Below are positions 52,848-61,508 of a DNA stretch of 64,000 nucleotides, one piece after another (the first letter of the stretch is position 1; each line of letters starts with the position of its first letter). The notes below the pieces were generated by a model. The model ran no database searches. It saw only the letters and a list, made by a program, of their open reading frames with translations, and was not told where the DNA came from. The stretch spans positions 62,001 through 126,000 of the forward strand of contig NZ_DOPX01000014.1 in the NCBI RefSeq assembly GCF_003514505.1, in the 5' to 3' direction. Origin of the DNA: Proteiniclasticum sp. (GTDB lineage: Bacteria > Bacillota > Clostridia > Clostridiales > Clostridiaceae). Made by a program: the position numbers and the translations under genes.

Positions 52848-53678
52848 CTAATCTAAAGCAATCTCCATAAGGTTCAGCCTGTCCATGAGCTCCTTCGTTT
52901 CCATCATAGAAACCGCATCATGAACATAGGTCTTGAAGGTGCGGATGCCTTCTCTTTCTTTCATTCTTTCTTCCGCCATCTCTGAAGCTACGCCCATGAC
53001 AGCGCACCCAACAGTGGCGCTTAAGAAGTAGTCCTCTGTGAGACCTGAATAGGTCGCCATGATGGCAGCCACAGAAGATCCAGCTCCACAGATTTTCTTC
53101 AGTTTAGCATCTCCATTGGATACTTTGGCCATTCTCTTTCCATCGGTGATAATGTCTGTTTTCCCTGTCATCACCACCACTGTACCCAGCTTTTCTGCAA
53201 GCTCGATACAGTATTTCTCGGCTCCATTTTCATCTTCAAAAGAGTCGATTCCCTTGTTTTTGGTATCATACCCTAGAATAAACTTGATTTCACCAAGGTT
53301 CCCTTTGAGAATATCCACCTTTACCTCTTTGAGAAGATGCTCAATGGCATACTTTCTGAAAGAGGAGGCAGTGATGGCTGCAGGGTCCAGAATCACAGGC
53401 ACATGGACTCTATTGGCAGTTTTTCCTGTCAAAGTCATAATGTCCAGATACTCCCTGTTGATGGTGCCAAAGTTCATGACCACCGCTTGGGACTTAGAAT
53501 ATTCCACCATTTCATGAGCTTCCGAGATTTCATCCGTCAGCACCGGTGAACCTCCGGAATGAATGCACATATCCACCAAATCCAGTACGGTCACATAATT
53601 GGTCAGAAAACAGACCAGAGGATATTTCTCCTCGAATTTCTGTGCGTAGAGCTTCTCTACATGATTTCTCAGATTCAT
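52848..53678 (-). CDS. ThiM-like kinase paralogue lacking catalytic Cys
   Basis: 276 residues of the hydroxyethylthiazole kinase fold (F-L-T-N-Y-V-T, G-G-S-P-V-L-T-D-E, I-L-D-P-A, K-G-N-L-G-E-I, V-V-M-T-G-K-T-D). The anion-hole/catalytic motif G-T-G-C is G-A-G-S here (198-201), so the usual catalytic cysteine is Ser201. The G-A motif after I-L-D-P is also altered (A-A-I-T-A-S-S). It may have low activity, act on another substrate, or pair with the neighbour as a heteromer. AAGGAG precedes the ATG, 10 bases after the intact paralogue. Confidence 0.82.
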   Translation of the reverse strand: MNLRNHVEKLYAQKFEEKYPLVCFLTNYVTVLDLVDMCIHSGGSPVLTDEISEAHEMVEYSKSQAVVMNFGTINREYLDIMTLTGKTANRVHVPVILDPAAITASSFRKYAIEHLLKEVKVDILKGNLGEIKFILGYDTKNKGIDSFEDENGAEKYCIELAEKLGTVVVMTGKTDIITDGKRMAKVSNGDAKLKKICGAGSSVAAIMATYSGLTEDYFLSATVGCAVMGVASEMAEERMKEREGIRTFKTYVHDAVSMMETKELMDRLNLMEIALD

Positions 53679-53688
53679 TTAAAACTCC

Positions 53689-54528
53689 TTAAACCGCAAT
53701 GTCTTCCGCTGCAACATCTACAATATTCGCTCTTTCTCTTACAGCATCGTTGCTGAGAATGGAAAGAGTATCCAAAAGATGATGCTTGTAGGTATAGTAT
53801 CCTTCGCCTTTTTCTACCATGGTATCCGCAATCTCACCAGCAATGCCCATGATGATGACACCAGTCATGGCGCTGTAGAAGTAATCCTTTGTAACACCAC
53901 TGAAAGTACCCACAAGAGCGCCGATGGTGCATCCGGTTCCGATGACCTTAGGCAGGTTCTTGGAGCCGTTCTTGATTCGTACAACCCTTGTGCCGTCGCT
54001 GATGACATCTTCAATGCCAGTCATGGCAACCACACAGTTGTATTTTTTCGCCAGAGCAACCACATACTTTTCTGCTTCGCTTTCATCCTCATTGGAGTCT
54101 ACGCCCTTGGAAGTAGTCTCCACACCAAGGCATGCCTTCACTTCCGCCAGATTTCCTTTGATGACAGAAATCTTCAGCTCCTCCAGCATTCTTCTGATGG
54201 ATGCGGAGCGGAAAGGTGTCGCACCTGCTGCAACAGGATCCAGTATGATTGGAATGTTAAGCTCTGTCGCTTTCTTCCCTGCTTCAATCATAGCATTGAC
54301 CTGCTTATTGGTTACGGTTCCGATGTTGAACACCAAAGCATCTACCTTCGCATACTCCACTACCTCAGCCGCATCGATAGGATCATCTGTCATAACAGGA
54401 GTTCCTCCGAAATAAGATGTGATACTGGTCAGTTCATTGGCTGTCACATAATTAATAAGAAAGTCCACTAGGGGGTTCTTTTTCTTTGCTTCATCCATAA
54501 GATGAATGATCTGATCTATATGGCTCAT
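53689..54528 (-). CDS. thiM: hydroxyethylthiazole kinase
   Basis: Phosphorylates 4-methyl-5-(2-hydroxyethyl)thiazole in thiamine salvage. 279 residues from the ATG 54528, 8 bases after GGAGG (the ATG at 54534 is too close). Substrate strand F-L-I-N-Y-V-T-A-N-E-L, I-L-D-P-V-A-A-G-A-T-P-F-R, V-I-K-G-N-L-A-E-V and the intact G-T-G-C (Cys200 in this numbering) followed by T-I-G-A-L. First gene of a two-gene operon. No thiE, thiD or TPP riboswitch is seen nearby. Confidence 0.88.
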   Translation of the reverse strand: MSHIDQIIHLMDEAKKKNPLVDFLINYVTANELTSITSYFGGTPVMTDDPIDAAEVVEYAKVDALVFNIGTVTNKQVNAMIEAGKKATELNIPIILDPVAAGATPFRSASIRRMLEELKISVIKGNLAEVKACLGVETTSKGVDSNEDESEAEKYVVALAKKYNCVVAMTGIEDVISDGTRVVRIKNGSKNLPKVIGTGCTIGALVGTFSGVTKDYFYSAMTGVIIMGIAGEIADTMVEKGEGYYTYKHHLLDTLSILSNDAVRERANIVDVAAEDIAV

Positions 54529-54583
54529 TTTCATTTCCTCCGAAATTTTCGTTTTTCATAGTGCAACCTCTGCACGAGAGCAC

Positions 54584-54613
54584 ATTATATAGAACCTCCC
54601 TCCTGAAAATCAA
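54584..54613 (-). promoter_or_regulatory. promoter of thiM pair
   Basis: On the minus strand TTGATT (54613-54608), 18-base spacer, TATAAT (54589-54584), about 55 bases before the start. Confidence 0.6.
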
Positions 54614-54789
54614 TCTCGTCTCAAAAAAATCACATAGTTTTTAAACTAACTTCATCACTTTCTCTCCATATTTGTTTTTTTATGGAGTCTTCAGGGAATT
54701 CTTATCCTTATTTTTGTGCAAACTGCCTGAACCTCAACCCGAAAAGATCCCCTTTATTTTTTCATAATAGAAACACCTGACCTGAATCA

Positions 54790-54818
54790 TTGACAAAATA
54801 TAAAATCTCATCTATTAG
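54790..54818 (+). promoter_or_regulatory. adhE promoter
   Basis: TTGACA (54790-54795), 17-base spacer, TATTAG (54813-54818); leaves a leader of about 250 bases before the ATG. Confidence 0.6.
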
Positions 54819-54833
54819 TTAATTTTTTAACAT
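54816..54833 (+). promoter_or_regulatory. Rex-like redox operator
   Basis: TAGTTAATTTTTTAACAT matches the clostridial Rex consensus TTGTTAA-N4-TTAACAA at 12 of 14 defined positions and overlaps the predicted -10. Half-sites TTTGTTAA (54930s) and TTTAACAAA (near 54986 and 55049) recur in the leader. Rex would repress adhE when NADH is low. Confidence 0.65.
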
Positions 54834-55073
54834 AATTTGATACAAAACCCGCATAAAAATCAATTTATATGCAAATATTACTTTCTGTAAATTGATTTCT
54901 ATTTGCTGAATATTTCATTGTTTTTGCTACATTTGTTAAAATGAAACCGTTTAATTTTAATTTTGTCATAATATCGATATATATTTAACAAAATTATGAG
55001 GAATCCCATTGACGATACAGTTTTCTGGTGGTATCCTTGTATTGTCAATAATTTAACAAAGGATGTGGATGTA

Positions 55074-57662
55074 ATGACACCAATCACCACCGTAGAAGAA
55101 CTCCAGATTGCCATGGAAGATCTCAGAAAGCAGCAGCAACTCTATGCAACTTACACCCAGGAACAAGTGGATGAGATTTTCAGACAGGCTGCACTGGCTG
55201 CCAATAATCATAGAATCCCTTTAGCCAAAATGGCCGTAGAAGAAACCGGTATGGGCATAGTAGAAGATAAGGTAATCAAAAATCACTTTGCCTCTGAATA
55301 TATTTATAACCAGTACAGAAACGATAAAACCTGTGGAGTCATCGAAGAGGATCTTTCCTTTGGTATCCAGAAAGTGGCTGAACCTATCGGCGTGGTCGCT
55401 GCCGTAATACCAACAACGAATCCTACTTCAACCACCATTTTCAAAGCTCTTTTGGCTTTAAAGACAAGAAATGCCATCATCTTCTCCCCACATCCCAGAG
55501 CTAAGAACTCCACCATCGCAGCAGCAAAGGTCATTCTTGATGCCGCAGTGAAAGCTGGTGCTCCCGAAGGCATCATCCGATGGATTGATGCTCCATCTCT
55601 GGCCATGACACAGACAGTCATGTCATCTTCTGATATCATTCTTGCCACAGGGGGACCTGGCATGGTGAAAGCGGCTTACTCTTCAGGTAAACCTGCCATC
55701 GGCGTAGGTGCTGGAAACACACCTGCCATCATCGATGAGACTGCTCACATCAAAATGGCCGTAAGCTCCATCCTTCTTTCCAAGACCTTTGATAACGGAG
55801 TCATCTGTGCTTCCGAACAGTCCATCATTGTCATAGACAGTGTTTACGACGAAGTGAAAAAGGAACTATCAGATCGTGGTGCCTATCTTCTGAGTTCTGA
55901 AGAAACCGAGGCAGTAAGAAAGGTGATTCTCAAAAACGGTGCTCTCAATGCTGATATTGTAGGACAAAGCGCGTATAAAATCGCAGCTCTTGCAGGTCTT
56001 GAAATTCCTGAAAACAGCAAGGTGCTCATCGGTGAAGTGGAAGAGATCACAGAGGAAGAGCCTTTCGCTCACGAAAAACTGTCTCCTGTTCTTGGTATGT
56101 ACCGAGCTTCCACCTTCGAGGATGCTCTTAACCAGGCAGATGCTCTTGTGAAGCTGGGTGGATTTGGACACACATCGGTGCTCTATACCGATCAGATCCG
56201 TTCCAAGGATCGTATGGATGCTTTTGGAAGACGCATGAAAACCGGAAGAACCATCATCAATATGCCTTCCTCCCAGGGAGCCATCGGAGATATTTACAAT
56301 TTCAGACTTGCACCTTCTCTAACGCTGGGATGCGGAAGCTGGGGCGGAAACTCTGTCAGTGAGAATGTTGGAGTAAAGCACCTTCTGAATATCAAAACCG
56401 TTGCTGAGAGGAGAGAGAATATGCTGTGGTTCAGAGTTCCCCAAAAAATCTATTTTAAATATGGTGCCTTGGAGGTAGCTCTTCGGGAACTAGGTGAGCT
56501 GAAAAAAAAGAAGGCCTATATCGTAACAGATAAAGTTCTCTACAACCTGGGGTACTGCAATCAGATGATTAAAGTCCTGGAGGAACAAGGGGTTGATTTC
56601 AAGATCTTCATGGACGTAGAACCAGATCCAACCTTAAGAACCGCTAGAAAAGGCGCTGAAGAAATGCTCAGTTATCAGCCTGACGTCATCATCGCACTAG
56701 GTGGAGGCTCTCCCATGGATGCAGCCAAGATCATGTGGACCCTTTATGAGCATCCAGAAGTGCGGTTTGAAGATCTTGCCATGAGATTCATGGACATCAG
56801 AAAGAGAATCTATCCATTCCCTAAGCTGGGTGAGAAGGCCACTTTCATTGCAGTGCCTACCACTTCTGGTACGGGTTCTGAGGTGACTCCTTTTGCAGTT
56901 ATCACCGATGAAGTCACAGGGATCAAGTATCCTTTAGCAGATTATGAACTGACGCCGCACATGGCCATCATTGACACAGAGCTTATGATGAACATCCCTA
57001 AAGGACTCACAGCCGCTTCCGGGTTTGATGCTCTGGTTCATGCCATAGAAGCCTATGTTTCAGTGCTGGCGTCTGAGTATACCAACGGTCTTGCTTTAGA
57101 AGCCATCCGTTTGATCTTCAAGTATCTGCCTCTATGCTATACAGAAGGACAAACCAATGAAAAGGCACGTGAGAAGATGGCTCATGCTTCCACCATGGCT
57201 GGTATGGCTTTTGCCAACGCATTCCTTGGGGTATGTCATTCCATGGCCCATAAGCTGGGCGCTTTCCATCATATTCCTCATGGACTTGCCAACGCACTGC
57301 TCATCAACGAGGTGGTTAAGTTTAACGCAGAGGAAAGCCCAACCAAAATGGCTGCTTTCCCTCAGTACAAATATCCAAATATCACCTACCGTTATGCAAG
57401 AATTGCCGATTATCTTCAGTTAGGTGGAACCACGGATGAAGAAAAAGTGGAGCTTCTCCTGAATGCATTAGACAACCTGAAAGAACAGCTGGAAATGCCA
57501 AAAACCATTGAATCCATGGGAATTTCTGAAAGCAAATTCTTGGAGTCCTTGGATGAAATGTCACACCTGGCCTTTGACGATCAGTGTACTGGTGCAAACC
57601 CAAGATATCCCCTTATTTCTGAGATCAAGGAAATGTATCTGAATGCATTCCACGGAAAGTAA
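55074..57662 (+). CDS. adhE: bifunctional acetaldehyde-CoA/alcohol dehydrogenase
   Basis: Reduces acetyl-CoA to acetaldehyde and ethanol, reoxidising two NADH in fermentation. 862 residues. N-terminal CoA-acylating aldehyde dehydrogenase (about 1-440) with catalytic Cys in N-G-V-I-C-A-S-E-Q-S; C-terminal iron-dependent alcohol dehydrogenase (about 450-860) with G-G-G-S-P-M-D-A-A-K and the metal His segment C-H-S-M-A-H-K-L-G-A-F-H-H-I-P-H-G. ATG 55074 has AAAGGATG upstream; the open frame extends to 54996 but the extra 26 residues are not family-like. Such proteins form spirosome filaments. A Rex-like box lies upstream. Confidence 0.93.
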   Translation: MTPITTVEELQIAMEDLRKQQQLYATYTQEQVDEIFRQAALAANNHRIPLAKMAVEETGMGIVEDKVIKNHFASEYIYNQYRNDKTCGVIEEDLSFGIQKVAEPIGVVAAVIPTTNPTSTTIFKALLALKTRNAIIFSPHPRAKNSTIAAAKVILDAAVKAGAPEGIIRWIDAPSLAMTQTVMSSSDIILATGGPGMVKAAYSSGKPAIGVGAGNTPAIIDETAHIKMAVSSILLSKTFDNGVICASEQSIIVIDSVYDEVKKELSDRGAYLLSSEETEAVRKVILKNGALNADIVGQSAYKIAALAGLEIPENSKVLIGEVEEITEEEPFAHEKLSPVLGMYRASTFEDALNQADALVKLGGFGHTSVLYTDQIRSKDRMDAFGRRMKTGRTIINMPSSQGAIGDIYNFRLAPSLTLGCGSWGGNSVSENVGVKHLLNIKTVAERRENMLWFRVPQKIYFKYGALEVALRELGELKKKKAYIVTDKVLYNLGYCNQMIKVLEEQGVDFKIFMDVEPDPTLRTARKGAEEMLSYQPDVIIALGGGSPMDAAKIMWTLYEHPEVRFEDLAMRFMDIRKRIYPFPKLGEKATFIAVPTTSGTGSEVTPFAVITDEVTGIKYPLADYELTPHMAIIDTELMMNIPKGLTAASGFDALVHAIEAYVSVLASEYTNGLALEAIRLIFKYLPLCYTEGQTNEKAREKMAHASTMAGMAFANAFLGVCHSMAHKLGAFHHIPHGLANALLINEVVKFNAEESPTKMAAFPQYKYPNITYRYARIADYLQLGGTTDEEKVELLLNALDNLKEQLEMPKTIESMGISESKFLESLDEMSHLAFDDQCTGANPRYPLISEIKEMYLNAFHGK

Positions 57663-57682
57663 TAGAGTATAAAATGAAGGTG

Positions 57683-57724
57683 CCGTCACAAAACTAGATA
57701 GAGTTTTGTGACGGCTTTTTTGCT
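57683..57724 (+). terminator. adhE terminator, copy 2 of repeated hairpin
   Basis: GCCGTCACAAAACT and AGTTTTGTGACGGC form a perfect 14-bp stem with loop AGATAG, then TTTTTTG. Related to 52222-52266. Confidence 0.85.
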
Positions 57725-57727
57725 GGA

Positions 57728-58234
57728 TTATGGACATTCATAGGCATCACCCCTATCATCCACCAATATCTCTATATTTCTTCCATGCCTATCTATGTTA
57801 TTGATCAAGTAGTCGAGGACGAACATCCTATAAACCTCGTCTTGGATCCCTATCTCACGGGAAAATTCAAGAGGCGGTATCTCACCTATGCCACGTACTC
57901 TTGAATTATAAAGATCTTCAAACACCATAATGCCCTCATTTCTGAGGTTAAAGTCATCGCTCTCGCACAATACTGTCTCAAACTCCTTATTGGTGAACCT
58001 CACCGTAGCTAGCACCAATCGATACTCTACACAATCTATACGGAGTATCTTTGCTACTCTGCTGGCTATAACCTCACTAATGCTCTGGATTCCGTATATC
58101 CCGACATCTGCACTATAAGCAGAGAGTTTGTAATACTTTCCTCCAATCTTTTCCTTCGGAAACACCCCCGAAGTAGCACCATGTCTCCAGTCTCCCCATG
58201 TAATATAACTATAATCGATTATTTGATTAGCCAT
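57728..58234 (-). pseudogene. truncated HipA-like kinase
   Basis: 168 residues with the HipA/phosphatidylinositol-kinase-like core: K-Y-Y-K-L-S-A-Y (ATP lysine region), S-E-V-I-A-S-R-V-A-K and catalytic loop N-N-I-D-R-H-G-R-N (Asp148). It stops about 15 residues later, exactly at the adhE terminator, so the metal-binding D-x-G segment and the C-terminal lobe are missing. Kinase activity is therefore unlikely. The cut probably marks the left edge of the accessory region. GAGGTGAGAG precedes the ATG. Confidence 0.65.
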
Positions 58235-58352
58235 CTCTCACCTCACATAGTTATTGAATCTCAATTAATCACATATTATACTAGGTATATTACCACGTAA
58301 AAATTTAAGCTTCAAATAGTATATATTAAATAAATATATTCGAGGTGACATA

Positions 58353-58901
58353 TTGTTATTTTTGACTATTATAGATGATGATATTATACGAAACCATCTA
58401 GAAACAATGTTTATACTGTATTCAAAAGAACTCGTTTACGCTTCGCATTCGATACTCAATGATCTCTATGAAGCTGAAGATGTAGTTCAGTCTGCATTAA
58501 TTAAGATCTCTAACCATATTGATGAGAATACCGATATTAAATCAAGAAAAACAAAAGGTCTGTTAGTGCTTATTGTAAGAAGACTCTCATATAATATATA
58601 TAATCAACGAAAACGCAGGAATGAGATCAGTATAGATACAATAGATCAATCATTATTTGACAATAATTTATTTAATCCAGAGTTAAATATTCTTCGTTCA
58701 GAAGATAGAAAAAAAATTTCAAGTATAATGAATAAGTTAAATTCAAGTTATATCGATATCTTAACTTTAAAGTACACTTATGATTATACTGATTGTGAGA
58801 TTGCAAATCTTTTAAATATATCAGAAGGAAATGTTCGAACTAAACTTTCCCGCGCTCGAAAAGCCTTTCAACAAGTATTAGGAGGCGATTTAAATGACTA
58901 A
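58353..58901 (+). CDS. sigma-70 family (ECF-like) RNA polymerase sigma factor
   Basis: 182 residues. Region 2 about 15-85 (Y-E-A-E-D-V-V-Q-S-A-L-I-K-I) and region 4 about 125-175 with the helix-turn-helix D-C-E-I-A-N-L-L-N-I-S-E-G-N-V-R-T-K-L-S-R-A-R-K. TTG start with GAGGTG 6 bases before. Overlaps the next gene by 8 bases, the usual sigma/anti-sigma arrangement. AT-rich codon use unlike the core genes. It probably transcribes the secreted-protein genes that follow. Confidence 0.85.
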   Translation: MLFLTIIDDDIIRNHLETMFILYSKELVYASHSILNDLYEAEDVVQSALIKISNHIDENTDIKSRKTKGLLVLIVRRLSYNIYNQRKRRNEISIDTIDQSLFDNNLFNPELNILRSEDRKKISSIMNKLNSSYIDILTLKYTYDYTDCEIANLLNISEGNVRTKLSRARKAFQQVLGGDLND

Positions 58902-59604
58902 AAGAAGAGATGATACAACTACAGATACTGATAATCTTTATTATTCAGTATTTAAGTCTCTCGGAGAATCTCATATTGATAATCTTTTAGAAGATCTACA
59001 AAATAGCAAAGATGCCATTAATAATATTACTATTAGCCAAACATTTATACAGTGGGGAAAATCACATAAAAAAAGATATCATAAAAATATTAATAGATTG
59101 AACTTAAGTAAAATCGCAATTATTTTAGTTGTCATTATTAGTATTTTTTCAGTATCATCTCTATCAGTAGAAGCTAATCGAAATTATATATACAAATTTA
59201 TAATTGAGATGAAAGAATCCTTCACGAGATTCTATTATTATGATGAAGTTATGGCTCAATCTGATCCCATGCTAGATATTAATCACTACTATTATCCCAC
59301 AGTTATGCTCAAAGGATACTCTTATAGCGCTCATAAAGTGACTCGGGACATAATTAGTTTGACATATTCAAATGGGATTGAGAATATTTTATTCATACAA
59401 TATGAAACACAGGGAGATTACAATATAGATATAGAGAATGCTGAGATTACTGAAGTTGATATTTCTGGATATACAGGAATGTTAATTTTAAAAGAAGATA
59501 AAACAATGCTCTTTTGGCAAAATGATCACAACGAGTTCCTTATTATTGGATCTATAACTAAAGAAAGTATACTCAAAATTGCAGAAAGTATTAAATATAA
59601 ATAA
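58894..59604 (+). CDS. putative anti-sigma factor with DUF4367-like domain
   Basis: 236 residues; cytosolic N-terminal part (1-70) predicted to hold the sigma factor, one membrane helix (about 72-92, I-A-I-I-L-V-V-I-I-S-I-F), and an extracellular domain (about 110-236) ending with the F-L-I-I-G-S-I-T-K-E-S-I-L-K-I-A-E-S-I pattern seen in DUF4367 proteins. Coupled to the sigma gene by an 8-base overlap. Likely senses a surface signal; which one is unknown. Confidence 0.75.
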   Translation: MTKRRDDTTTDTDNLYYSVFKSLGESHIDNLLEDLQNSKDAINNITISQTFIQWGKSHKKRYHKNINRLNLSKIAIILVVIISIFSVSSLSVEANRNYIYKFIIEMKESFTRFYYYDEVMAQSDPMLDINHYYYPTVMLKGYSYSAHKVTRDIISLTYSNGIENILFIQYETQGDYNIDIENAEITEVDISGYTGMLILKEDKTMLFWQNDHNEFLIIGSITKESILKIAESIKYK

Positions 59605-59628
59605 TTTTTATTTTTCAGTGTAACAAAT

Positions 59629-59671
59629 CCCCCCTCTCATTGTTTATATAGTGAAGGGGGGTGATTTTATG
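59629..59671 (+). promoter_or_regulatory. hairpin occluding a ribosome binding site
   Basis: CCCCCCT (59629-59635) pairs with AGGGGGG (59655-59661), the latter being the ribosome site of the next gene (ATG 59669). TCA/TGA adds inner pairs. Could control translation of the secreted protein. Confidence 0.5.
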
Positions 59672-60100
59672 TTTCGAAGATTAAGTAAATATTTTGTTTG
59701 TATGTTACTTATTGTTTCATTTTTCTATACACCAATAACTGCTTCCGGTGTAGATACCATATCAAATACGGAAAACTTAATTAGTGTACAGTACGTTTAT
59801 TTCAACACGTACCGCAACTGGTTTGAAATTACTTCTGAAGGGGTTGCGGAGTGTACAACTCATGTTACAGCTTTTAACATTGACTCAATACATGTCTATG
59901 GCTCTATCCAGCAATACAAAAACGGTCAATGGATATCTATTTTAAGTTGGTCTCACAAAAATGATAGTATCGAGAATTTGTTTACACGAAGTATAGCTGT
60001 ATCAAAAGGATCTTATAGGTATAAGACTACAACTTATTTGTATAAAAACGGTGTATTAATTGAAACTGATAGTAAAACAACACCACAAGTAATTTACTAA
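59669..60100 (+). CDS. small secreted protein of sigma-factor cassette
   Basis: 143 residues from ATG 59669 (GGGGGGTG 6 bases before). Signal peptide: R-R-L-S-K-Y then a hydrophobic core and a probable cut after T-A-S near residue 26. The mature part (about 115 residues) is beta-rich with Tyr/Thr/Ser and no catalytic motif seen; it may be a single beta-sandwich domain. Family not recognised. Part of the sigma/anti-sigma cassette by position. Confidence 0.75.
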   Translation: MFRRLSKYFVCMLLIVSFFYTPITASGVDTISNTENLISVQYVYFNTYRNWFEITSEGVAECTTHVTAFNIDSIHVYGSIQQYKNGQWISILSWSHKNDSIENLFTRSIAVSKGSYRYKTTTYLYKNGVLIETDSKTTPQVIY

Positions 60101-60170
60101 CTTCCTGATTTGTAAATTAAGATTTCTATAATCGATATTCATTAATAACATGGTATGAAAGGTGAGAGTT

Positions 60171-61469
60171 ATGAAAAAAATTAGTTTATTTTCCCTTATT
60201 TTCATTCTAGTGTTGTCTTTTTCAAATTCAACGGGGGTTTTTGCTATAAAAGATCCTCAAAACCTCAATGAACTGATTACTGTTAGTTTAATTGATCAAG
60301 ACAGTAAACCAGTACCAGATACATATGTAACTTTGTATTCTTTAACTGAAAACTCTTTTGTATTTGCTGGAACTACGGATAACAATGGTACTATAACTCT
60401 AAATTATGAACCACATTTTGGTACTTCAAGTGACAATATTATTAATATTGATTTCGCTGTTTATGCTGCTCCAAAAAACACAGAACTATTAACTTATCAT
60501 TTTACTCAAACATTCATAAAAGAGAAAACAGGGTATACAGATAATGAAGTTAAAAGTATCTTGAGTGATAACACTAATTATATCGAACTAGTGGCTAAAG
60601 AAATTTTAAATGTGAATACTAAGATAGATTCACGCGATAGTAATATAAGAGATTATCTGATTAAAACCGGAAAATTATCACCTCAGAATCCAATACATAA
60701 AATAAATGGACAAGATAGAAGAGATATGTTACTAAAAGGTATTTTGTCTCTTGATGAATTATCACTTGGTAAAGAAGATTACATGTCAAGAGCTACAGAC
60801 ATCGTTCCTCTTGCAGACGCTACACATGATTTAGGTAGTTTCATTACAACTATTGGCGAGGTACATTCAATAGATGGTGTTTCCACTATCTTTAAGTTCT
60901 CAAAATATTCTGCAGTCAAAATTGATGTTGCGACAAAAACAGGCTCATCAAGCAGTTGGGGTGTTAGCGGATCACTAAAAAAAGAAGCGGGTTGGGATAT
61001 AGTTTGGCCAACATTTTCAACTACTTCAACTTCTGGATTTGGTAAACAAGCAAGAACATACTTTAAGTACAACTTAGATGAAACAATGTCATATTGGTCA
61101 GGAAACATTACATATTCAGTGTATGCATCTACATTTAACGGTGGCGCTGTATGGGGTAACTCAATCTATGGTTTAGATGGCGCATCTGTTTCCTCAATCA
61201 CAAGTAACTCTTTGGGTTCTGACTGGGCGTCCTATTTACCTAACGCAACTACAACTTACACTGTTTCAGCTGGGCGTTCTTATGGTGGTGCTGCAACTAT
61301 TAGTGTCCCAAAGCTCAGTAGTTCGGTAACAGTTGGCGCAATTACATCATATAATTCAAATACCACAATTACTTATAAATTTGCATCCGGGAAGCCTTAT
61401 AATGCATATTATGTATACGGAAGAGGAACAGGTTGGAAATCAATATATGTTTCTAATAGCAGCAGGTAG
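60171..61469 (+). CDS. large secreted protein of sigma-factor cassette
   Basis: 432 residues; AAAGGTGAGAG precedes the ATG 60171. Signal peptide (cut near F-A-I-K, about residue 26). Residues 35-110 look like an Ig-like/carboxypeptidase-regulatory beta-sandwich (V-S-L-I-D-Q-D-S-K-P-V-P-D-T-Y-V-T-L-Y). A charged helical stretch (about 110-210) follows, then a 210-residue Ser/Thr/Tyr/Gly-rich beta region. No sortase motif, anchor helix or catalytic motif is visible, so it is probably released or held by a partner. Family not recognised. Confidence 0.75.
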   Translation: MKKISLFSLIFILVLSFSNSTGVFAIKDPQNLNELITVSLIDQDSKPVPDTYVTLYSLTENSFVFAGTTDNNGTITLNYEPHFGTSSDNIINIDFAVYAAPKNTELLTYHFTQTFIKEKTGYTDNEVKSILSDNTNYIELVAKEILNVNTKIDSRDSNIRDYLIKTGKLSPQNPIHKINGQDRRDMLLKGILSLDELSLGKEDYMSRATDIVPLADATHDLGSFITTIGEVHSIDGVSTIFKFSKYSAVKIDVATKTGSSSSWGVSGSLKKEAGWDIVWPTFSTTSTSGFGKQARTYFKYNLDETMSYWSGNITYSVYASTFNGGAVWGNSIYGLDGASVSSITSNSLGSDWASYLPNATTTYTVSAGRSYGGAATISVPKLSSSVTVGAITSYNSNTTITYKFASGKPYNAYYVYGRGTGWKSIYVSNSSR

Positions 61470-61508
61470 TATTTCTACTGAAACATGCATTGAAAATGGA
61501 GGATAATA

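Noticed and set aside
54535..54660. TPP riboswitch before the thiM pair
   Set aside because: No CTGAGA or other THI-box core on the minus strand.
54996..55073. N-terminal extension of AdhE to position 54996
   Set aside because: The 26 residues are unlike the family, and the region holds Rex half-sites typical of a leader.
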